Assembly (NCBI GenBank): GCA_003539375.1
Contig: DPPH01000041.1
Span: 1-10,767, forward strand
Source: Clostridiales bacterium
Lineage (GTDB): Bacteria; Bacillota; Clostridia; Tissierellales; Dethiosulfatibacteraceae
Reading direction: 5' to 3'
DNA length: 10,767 nt
The notes under the pieces are model-generated. The model had not been told where the DNA came from and did not search any database. It worked only from the letters and a program-made list of their open reading frames with translations. Shown here piece by piece: positions 6,106 through 10,767 of this stretch (the first letter of the stretch is position 1; each line of letters opens with the position of its first letter). A program made the translations under genes and the position numbers.

Positions 6106-6654
6106 TTAATTCTCCTTTTTAATTACATACTCTAACTGGCAATCGCAAGGCTCTTCTTCAACCAATCTATCATTGTATTCTTTAGCTTCTACACAACCTA
6201 AAGATTTGTAAAAAGCTATTGTTTCTATAGAGGAATTAGCAGAAATATAGATTTTTTCTAACCCTATAGACTTTGCTTTCTTTACAACCTCTTTAAATAA
6301 CTTCTTTCCTAAGCCTTCTCCTCTTGATTCTTTAGAAATATGAATACTGGAAAGCTGTAAATACTGATCTTTGCTTCCAAAAAACTCATTTTCTAGAGAT
6401 GCAAATCCAACAAGTTCTTCTTTAAATACTCCCCATACAGTTCCACCGGTATCTACAGTGTTTAATAAATATTTTACCAGCTCCTTATATTGGTTTTCAT
6501 CCCAATTATCAACAAAGGAAATCTCTTTAATCTTCCACTCACCTTCTATTTTACGCCAGCATTTTGTTACTTCTTGATATCTATTAAAGTTAGAAAATAA
6601 AGGCAAATTTATTTCATCTTTCTTTAGTTCTCTTATAACTACTTTTTTATTCAA
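6106..6654 (-). CDS. GNAT family N-acetyltransferase
   Basis: Protein of 182 residues with a standard GNAT fold. The acetyl-CoA pyrophosphate-binding motif A is SIHISKESRGEGLGKKLFKE, with Arg111, Gly114 and Gly116 in the R-x-x-G-x-G signature. Motif B is ETIAFYKSLGCVEAKEY at about 144-160. The substrate cannot be deduced. The DCQLEYVIKK ending and EEEPCDCQLEY tail recall clostridial GNATs of unknown substrate. It starts at TTG (6654-6652): GGGAGG lies five bases upstream and no ATG exists near the N-terminus. A TATAAT lies at 6700-6695 but a good -35 is missing, so it may also be reached by transcription from the M20 peptidase gene. Confidence 0.87.
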   Translation of the reverse strand: MNKKVVIRELKKDEINLPLFSNFNRYQEVTKCWRKIEGEWKIKEISFVDNWDENQYKELVKYLLNTVDTGGTVWGVFKEELVGFASLENEFFGSKDQYLQLSSIHISKESRGEGLGKKLFKEVVKKAKSIGLEKIYISANSSIETIAFYKSLGCVEAKEYNDRLVEEEPCDCQLEYVIKKEN

Positions 6655-6659
6655 TAGTA

Positions 6660-6665
6660 CCTCCC
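6660..6665 (-). promoter_or_regulatory. Ribosome binding site supporting a TTG start
   Basis: GGGAGG on the minus strand with a five-base spacer to TTG at 6654. It decides the start of the acetyltransferase gene, which has no nearby ATG. Confidence 0.8.
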
Positions 6666-6742
6666 GAATTCTTTTTCACAATTTTCTTATTCTTATTATA
6701 AAATTTTTCGAATTAACATTTACTTTATTTATAGTATATCAT

Positions 6743-8092
6743 TTATCTCAGTCCATTTATTATTTCAACACTGCAGTGGATACCTTTCATAAAAGAATCC
6801 AAATCCATATTTTCATTTGGAGCATGATTAGCCTCATCTGCATTGGCATAAGGAACCATAATAGAAGGTTTGCCTAGAATTTTAGTCCATATATAATCCG
6901 GTAAACTACCACCCATTGAAGGTAAAATAATAGGATCCATCTCGTAGGCTTTTTTTACAGCTTCAATAACATCTTCAGAAATTGGTAATTCAGAAGATGT
7001 TCTTGATGGATACATATCTTCTTCCTGCTGTATAACTTTCACATCTGGATTAATTTTTTCTACATGCTTTTTTATCTTTTTAAACAAATCTTCAGGATTT
7101 TGGTCCTTTACCATTCTTACTTCCATTTTAGCTGTAGCTTTTTTAGGTATTATGTTTTTTGTTCCTTCATTTGTATGTCCACTTACTAAGCCATTTATTG
7201 TTAAAGTTGGTAGAAACATAAGTCTCTCGTAAAAAGTTTTTTTATCTAGTTCTATTTTTTCTACTCCGTAAACTTTCGCAAGATTTTCAGGATTAAAAGG
7301 TAAATCATTTATCAAATCTACTTCTCTTTTAGTCGGTTTGATTACATCATCATAAAATCCTTTTATTGTCACATAATCATCTTTATCTTTCATGGTATGC
7401 AGTAAATCATTTAATATCCATGCTGGATTAGGGATTACTCCACCTTTATTTCCTGAATGATTATCAGAATTTGCTGTTTCTAGTTCTAGTTCAAAATTCA
7501 TAACTCCTCTAACTCCAAAAACAACCATAGGTGCTCCACTATCATGTTTAGGTCCATCAGATGTTATAACTACATCAGTTTGGAGAAGTTCCTTATTGTT
7601 TTCAACAAACTTAGTCAAAGACTTACTTCCAATTTCTTCTTCTCCCTCAAATATAAACTTAACATTTAAAGGTAGGGATCCCTCTTTTTTTAAGATAGTA
7701 TTAACTGCTAAAATATGTGCTAAAAGTTGTCCTTTATTATCTGCTGCTCCTCTTCCGTACAGTCTTCCATTTTTAATTACTGGGTCAAAGGGAGGAGAGT
7801 CCCACTCTTCTAATGGGTCTGGTGGCTGAACATCATAGTGGCCGTAAAAAAGTATAGTCTTAGCATCCTTATTATGAGAAAGCACCTCTCCGTAAACAAC
7901 AGGATTACCTTCAGTTTCATAAATCTTTGTATCAATGCTTAAATCCATCATTAAAGACTTCAAATATCGAGAACATTTTTCAACTGCTTCCACATCTCTA
8001 CTTATGCTTGGTTGTTTTACAAAATCTATCAAGGTTTTAATACTCGCTTCTTTGTAATCTTCAATGTCATTGTGAATTTCTAAAGTATTCAT
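6743..8092 (-). CDS. M20 family dipeptidase
   Basis: Zinc-dependent M20 metallopeptidase, 449 residues, cytoplasmic, most likely hydrolysing dipeptides or other short peptides during peptide or amino-acid use. Metal ligands are readable: FYGHYDVQPPDP (His85, with Asp87 supporting), GRGAADNKGQ (bridging Asp118), EGEEEIGS (catalytic Glu152, metal Glu153), TSDGP (Asp179) and NHAPNEN (His423). The lid domain carries DNHSGNKGG (His212), the dimer-contact motif of CNDP-like dipeptidases. Length is normal for the family. I start it at the ATG 8092-8090 because GGAGG lies five bases upstream. An in-frame TTG at 8107 lies inside that ribosome site and is not the start. The gene follows the acidic secreted-protein gene by 36 bases, so the two are likely cotranscribed. 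No terminator is obvious after its stop. Confidence 0.92.
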   Translation of the reverse strand: MNTLEIHNDIEDYKEASIKTLIDFVKQPSISRDVEAVEKCSRYLKSLMMDLSIDTKIYETEGNPVVYGEVLSHNKDAKTILFYGHYDVQPPDPLEEWDSPPFDPVIKNGRLYGRGAADNKGQLLAHILAVNTILKKEGSLPLNVKFIFEGEEEIGSKSLTKFVENNKELLQTDVVITSDGPKHDSGAPMVVFGVRGVMNFELELETANSDNHSGNKGGVIPNPAWILNDLLHTMKDKDDYVTIKGFYDDVIKPTKREVDLINDLPFNPENLAKVYGVEKIELDKKTFYERLMFLPTLTINGLVSGHTNEGTKNIIPKKATAKMEVRMVKDQNPEDLFKKIKKHVEKINPDVKVIQQEEDMYPSRTSSELPISEDVIEAVKKAYEMDPIILPSMGGSLPDYIWTKILGKPSIMVPYANADEANHAPNENMDLDSFMKGIHCSVEIINGLR

Positions 8093-8097
8093 TTGTT

Positions 8098-8102
8098 CCT
8101 CC
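8098..8102 (-). promoter_or_regulatory. Ribosome binding site deciding the M20 dipeptidase start
   Basis: GGAGG on the minus strand, five bases from the ATG at 8092. An upstream in-frame TTG (8107-8105) would place this site inside the coding region and has no site of its own. Confidence 0.8.
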
Positions 8103-8128
8103 CTCAAATTAAAAATCTTATCTTTTAC

Positions 8129-8638
8129 TTATTCCATGGAATTCAAAAATCTAATAATCAAATCTTCTACTTCTCCATATTCTTCCTCAGTTAATCTTTC
8201 TTTAAGGTGGTCTATTATAAGTAAGTTTTCATCTTCAGTTATACCATCACTTGATAAGCCCATCAAATATTCGATATCTATCTTACCGATGTATTTAAAT
8301 ACCAGAGCCCTTTCTTCATCCGTAAGTTCAATATCCATATCCGGTAGTATTTCTGGTTCTTCTTCAGGTGTTTCTTCTTCCGAATTTTCATTTTGATTAT
8401 CCTCTTCTGGAACCTGATCATCTATTGTAGATTCTGTAGTGTTTTCAGTTCCGTCAGTGGTTTCTTCCACTGGAACCTCCTCTACTTCCTCTTCAGTAGT
8501 TGTCTCTTCATCATCTTGGCTTTCTTCAACTACCTCAACCTCTTCTACAATAGGTTGGTCCTGCATATTTCTACTTGAAAAAATTGTCATGGTGTTTATT
8601 AGTGTAAAAGATAAAAAAATCAGGAAAAATTTACTCAT
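8129..8638 (-). CDS. Acidic exported or membrane-anchored protein of unknown function
   Basis: Protein of 169 residues that I cannot assign to a family. Residues 1-22 (MSKFFLIFLSFTLINTMTIF) form a hydrophobic segment after one Lys, fitting a signal peptide or an N-terminal anchor. No lipobox cysteine is present. Residues about 28-98 are a low-complexity linker made almost only of Glu, Asp, Thr, Val, Pro, Ser, Asn and Gln. Residues 100-169 look like a small helical domain (ELTDEERALVFKYIGKIDIE, then YLMGLSSDGIT and LKERLTEEEYGEVEDLIIRF). The net charge is strongly negative. The start ATG has AAGAGG and AAGG upstream. It lies between a dioxygenase-like gene (52-base gap) and the dipeptidase gene (36-base gap), all on one strand. 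It may present the small domain outside the membrane; no activity can be inferred. Confidence 0.75.
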   Translation of the reverse strand: MSKFFLIFLSFTLINTMTIFSSRNMQDQPIVEEVEVVEESQDDEETTTEEEVEEVPVEETTDGTENTTESTIDDQVPEEDNQNENSEEETPEEEPEILPDMDIELTDEERALVFKYIGKIDIEYLMGLSSDGITEDENLLIIDHLKERLTEEEYGEVEDLIIRFLNSME

Positions 8639-8690
8639 AATCCTTACCTCTTTTCATATTTCTAAAAGCTATAACAATAATATATCTATC

Positions 8691-9500
8691 CTACCATAAA
8701 AAAGCTGTAGCCCTTTTACCTAAAATGTAATCATCAAAAATTTTTATTCCCTTATTTTCTGATAAACCAACACAAACTAGTAGAGGTAATAGGTGTTCTT
8801 CTCTAGGATGACAGTATCTAGCTCCAGGAAACTCCTCCCAGTTTAAAAACCTAGTCCATCTTTTATCGTAGTCTTTTTCAAGGCAGCACTGCTTTATAAG
8901 TTCATCTTGGAATTTATTATTCATAGAATCTTTTTTATCTTTCCCCTGAAAATCAAATCCACTCATATTATGATACGAAAAACCCGAACCGATTAAAAGA
9001 ATATTTTCTTCAAGTAAAGGTTTTAAAGCTTTCCCTATTTTTAAATGAGTTAAAGGGTCTAAGTTGTGATTTAATGAAATCTGGATTACTGGTATATCCC
9101 CTTCAGGATACATCATCTTTAAGGGTATGTATGAACCATGATCGTATGGTCTATCCTGATCCATAATATTTTCTATATTACTTTCATTAAGTAATATGGA
9201 AACTTTTTTTGCCAACTCTTTATTTCCTACACAAGGATATTCTAAACTGTATGCTTCCTTTGGAAATCCGTAGTAGTCATACATGATATCCGGTTTCTCT
9301 CCACTTTGAATTCTAATTGTGTCCTCTTCCCAGTGGGCACTAAATACAATAATAGCTTCTGGTCTATTTATTTTACTTGGTAAATCCTTCATGAAATCTA
9401 TCATTTTTTTGTGGGTTGGATCTCCCAGTATAGGTAATGGTCCTCCACCATGGGAAAAATATACAACTTGTCCCTTTTTTACTTTGCTGCTATTATTCAT
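8691..9500 (-). CDS. DODA-type (LigB-like) class III extradiol dioxygenase family protein
   Basis: Protein of 269 residues of the YgiD/DODA branch of the LigB superfamily, whose studied members open the ring of DOPA-type catechols using a single metal ion and oxygen. Family marks in order: YFSHGGGPLPILGDPTHKKM (His17), IVFSAHWEED (His56), YDHGSYIPLKMMYP (His121), IGSGFSYHNM (His177) and the C-terminal HPREEHLLPLLV (His231, His236). By analogy His17, His56 and His231 hold the metal and His121 and His177 act in the active site. All expected residues are present, so it looks functional. The substrate is unknown, and an oxygen-using reaction sits oddly with an anaerobic neighbour such as NrdD. 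The ATG has GAGGG five bases upstream and overlaps a small leader ORF. Its own promoter lies at 9574-9604. Confidence 0.85.
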   Translation of the reverse strand: MNNSSKVKKGQVVYFSHGGGPLPILGDPTHKKMIDFMKDLPSKINRPEAIIVFSAHWEEDTIRIQSGEKPDIMYDYYGFPKEAYSLEYPCVGNKELAKKVSILLNESNIENIMDQDRPYDHGSYIPLKMMYPEGDIPVIQISLNHNLDPLTHLKIGKALKPLLEENILLIGSGFSYHNMSGFDFQGKDKKDSMNNKFQDELIKQCCLEKDYDKRWTRFLNWEEFPGARYCHPREEHLLPLLVCVGLSENKGIKIFDDYILGKRATAFLW

Positions 9501-9535
9501 CTTATCCCTCTTTTCCTTTTATATGTTTCACTCAT
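9497..9535 (-). CDS. Possible 12-codon leader ORF upstream of the dioxygenase-like gene
   Basis: ATG at 9535-9533 encodes MSETYKRKRGIR and ends in a TGA that overlaps the downstream ATG (ATGA). It has its own AGAGGG ribosome site, and the block AAAGAGGGATAA is present before both starts (9548-9537 and 9513-9502). It is out of frame with the main gene, so it is not an alternative start. It could couple or tune translation, or be a chance result of a small duplication. Confidence 0.35.
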   Translation of the reverse strand: MSETYKRKRGIR

Positions 9536-9573
9536 TTTATCCCTCTTTCAAATCGTATTTGGTATTTATATTA

Positions 9574-9604
9574 ATTATACCAGAAATTTCCTAGGTTTAG
9601 TCAA
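9574..9604 (-). promoter_or_regulatory. Promoter of the dioxygenase-like gene
   Basis: TGGTATAAT supplies a perfect -10 (9579-9574) with the extended TGn motif. TTGACT at 9604-9599 lies 19 bases upstream, slightly too far, which the extended -10 can offset. Transcription would start near 9567, about 30 bases before the leader ORF. Confidence 0.6.
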
Positions 9605-9633
9605 ATTAATCATAGAAAGCTCCTATATATCCC

Positions 9634-9662
9634 TTGACTGTCATCAGATATAGTCATATAAT
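9634..9662 (+). promoter_or_regulatory. Promoter of the riboswitch-nrdD transcript
   Basis: TTGACT (9634-9639), a 17-base spacer and TATAAT (9657-9662) give a near-consensus sigma-A promoter on the plus strand. The start near 9669 lies about 15 bases before the cobalamin aptamer, giving a leader of roughly 315 bases. It is divergent from the dioxygenase promoter, with about 30 bases between the two -35 elements. Confidence 0.8.
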
Positions 9663-9682
9663 TAAATCAATAATTTCATAAG

Positions 9683-9873
9683 TTTTTAGGTGCCTTTTAC
9701 TTCAAAAGGTTAAAAGGGAAAGAGGTTAGATTCCTCTACAGCCCCCGCTACTGTATTTAAGGATGAAATTCTTCAAATCCACTGATATCAATTGGGAAGG
9801 GAAGAAAAGTAAGACGATCTATAAGTCAGTAAACCTGCCTATAAACGAAAACATAACGACTTCGGTGGGAAGT
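9683..9873 (+). promoter_or_regulatory. Cobalamin (B12) riboswitch aptamer
   Basis: The conserved blocks of the cobalamin aptamer appear in order: AGGTGCC (9688-9694), AAAAGGGAA (9712-9720), CAGCCCCCGCTACTGT (9739-9754), the B12-box core CCACTG (9779-9784), GGGAAGG (9794-9800) and AAGTCAGTAAACCTGCC (9823-9839). The outer helix can form between TTTTTAGG (9683-9690) and CCTATAAA (from 9838). Just past it, ACTTC (9859-9863) and GAAGT (9869-9873) form a hairpin with loop GGTGG. That loop is complementary to CCAC in the B12 box (9779-9782), the L5-L13 kissing loop that closes when adenosylcobalamin-type ligands bind. Binding should switch off nrdD through the terminator downstream. Ligand preference (adenosyl, methyl or hydroxo form) cannot be read with certainty. 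Confidence 0.95.
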
Positions 9874-9934
9874 AGGTTAATGTAGAGCAAATATATTTTT
9901 AAAGAATATTACTTGCTTATATATTTTCCTTAGT

Positions 9935-9956
9935 ACTGCTGAAAAGCAGTTTTTTT
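9935..9956 (+). terminator. Expression-platform terminator of the cobalamin riboswitch
   Basis: ACTGCT, tetraloop GAAA and AGCAGT form a perfect 6-bp stem followed by seven T residues, ending 29 bases before the nrdD ATG. Position and shape fit a ligand-controlled transcription terminator. A competing hairpin is possible between AGCAA (9886-9890) and TTGCT (9913-9917), but I cannot see a clear antiterminator that disrupts the terminator stem. Confidence 0.75.
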
Positions 9957-9985
9957 AATGGAATAAATTAAATTGGAGGAATAAT

Positions 9986-10767
9986 ATGAGTAAACTACAA
10001 ATCATCAAACGAGACGGTACAAAGGTAAGTTACAATGGTAGTAAAATAACAAAAGCTATAGAAAGCGCAATGTATGAAAGCCCTGATGGAGTTGATAACT
10101 TAACAGCTAAAACTATCGAGAAGGAAATTTACGACATTATAATCAACGCAGACAGACTTTACACTGTAGAGAATATAAGCGACTTGGTTGAAAAACTAAT
10201 GATGAAATATGACAGATACGAAGCTGCTAAAAGATATATCTTGTACAGAGAAGAACATAGAAAAAAAAGAGAAGAAGCAAGGGAATACTACCTGGATAAA
10301 ATAGATAGTTACATAAATAGAGAAGATTGGATGGTTAAAGAAAACTCCAATGCCCACTATAGCTACGGCGCTCTAAATAGGTTCATTACAGAAATGCCCT
10401 CAAGAGATTACTGGGTCCATCGAGTTTACAACAAGGAAATAAGAGAAGGTCTTGAAAGCGGTGACTACCACATCCACGATTTAGGCGGTCTAACCATCTA
10501 CTGCTGTGGATACTCCCTTCTTGAAGTAATCATCAAAGGGATAAAAGGTATAAGCAACATACCTGCCAGCAAACCTGCAAAGCACTTTAGAAGTCTTTTA
10601 GCTCAGGTAGCAAACCTGATTACAATATACCAAAATGAAATCATGGGGGCTGTAGCTTTTAGTTCCTTCGATACCTTGACGGCTCCTTTTGTCAAAGAAG
10701 AAAACCTAAGCTACAAAGAAGTTTACCAAGCTATGCAGGGATTTATATTCCAAATAAATTCAAATTC
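9986..10767 (+). CDS. nrdD: Anaerobic (class III) ribonucleoside-triphosphate reductase NrdD, N-terminal part
   Basis: First 260 codons of the oxygen-sensitive glycyl-radical enzyme that makes deoxyribonucleotides from NTPs. The gene runs off the right edge. Residues 3-92 are an ATP-cone (LQIIKRDGTKVSYNGSKITK, then DRYEAAKRYILYREEHRKKR), the dATP/ATP overall-activity switch. The catalytic domain begins with KENSNAHYSYGALNRF (118-133). GDYHIHDLGGLTIYCCGYSL (159-178) contains the His-Asp motif and Cys173/174, where class III enzymes carry the substrate-reducing cysteine. The thiyl-radical Cys, zinc cysteines and glycyl-radical site lie outside the window. ATG is preceded by GGAGGA (9975-9980), five bases away. 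It sits alone downstream of the cobalamin riboswitch; the activase gene nrdG would be expected further right. Confidence 0.95.
   Translation, partial: MSKLQIIKRDGTKVSYNGSKITKAIESAMYESPDGVDNLTAKTIEKEIYDIIINADRLYTVENISDLVEKLMMKYDRYEAAKRYILYREEHRKKREEAREYYLDKIDSYINREDWMVKENSNAHYSYGALNRFITEMPSRDYWVHRVYNKEIREGLESGDYHIHDLGGLTIYCCGYSLLEVIIKGIKGISNIPASKPAKHFRSLLAQVANLITIYQNEIMGAVAFSSFDTLTAPFVKEENLSYKEVYQAMQGFIFQINSN

Noticed and set aside
6655..6742. Full promoter for the GNAT gene
   Set aside because: TATAAT is present at 6700-6695, but no acceptable -35 lies 16-18 bases upstream, so it is mentioned only in the gene entry.
8093..8107. TTG start five codons upstream of the dipeptidase ATG
   Set aside because: It lies inside the Shine-Dalgarno region of the ATG at 8092 and has no ribosome site of its own.
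8439..8699. Plus-strand serine- and threonine-rich reading frame
   Set aside because: It is the antisense shadow of the Glu/Asp/Thr-rich linker on the minus strand (GAA/GAG read as TTC/CTC and shifted to Ser codons) and has no ribosome site.
9319..9653. Plus-strand hydrophobic open frames near the dioxygenase start
   Set aside because: They are antisense to the dioxygenase gene and its promoter, their hydrophobicity comes from T-rich complement, and they have no Shine-Dalgarno.

Overview
The window is a strongly AT-rich stretch of chromosome. Shine-Dalgarno sites are strong, TTG is used as a start at least once, and consensus sigma-A type promoters are common. The protein families (JetABCD, Phd/YefM-RelE, PepV-like M20 peptidase, class III ribonucleotide reductase under a cobalamin riboswitch) point to a low-GC, anaerobic Firmicute of the Clostridia/Tissierellia kind. 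This placement is inferred from style and gene content, not from a marker gene.

Layout. Everything from 1 to about 9.5 kb is on the minus strand. Read in the direction of transcription it runs: a DODA-type extradiol dioxygenase-like protein (9500-8691, preceded by a 12-codon leader ORF), an acidic secreted or anchored protein of unknown function (8638-8129), an M20 dipeptidase (8092-6743), a GNAT acetyltransferase and a DUF1801 protein (6654-5722) ending at a rho-independent terminator, a Phd/YefM-RelE toxin-antitoxin pair (5522-4867), and a Wadjet plasmid-defence operon in the order jetD-jetA-jetB-jetC (4532 to beyond the left edge). The plus strand carries a promoter, a class-I-like cobalamin riboswitch with its terminator, and the start of nrdD, cut by the right edge.

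Wadjet is the main system here. JetA (kleisin), JetB (MukE-like) and JetC (SMC ATPase) should form a condensin-like loop-extruding motor. JetD (Toprim nuclease) cleaves small circular DNA that the motor has fully reeled in. All four genes are tightly packed or overlapping behind one consensus promoter. That promoter is bracketed by an inverted repeat, and a second palindrome lies in the leader, so the operon may be actively controlled. JetC is incomplete, with its N-terminal 398 residues present.

The toxin-antitoxin pair next to Wadjet lies between direct copies of a short dispersed repeat, and a third copy overlaps the end of the DUF1801 gene. One copy looks interrupted by about 100 bases. 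This gives the 4.6-5.7 kb region the look of a repeat-bounded accessory segment at the edge of a defence locus.

At the right end, a cobalamin riboswitch ahead of the oxygen-sensitive, B12-independent ribonucleotide reductase suggests that the cell also has a B12-dependent (class II) reductase and shuts nrdD off when cobalamin is available.
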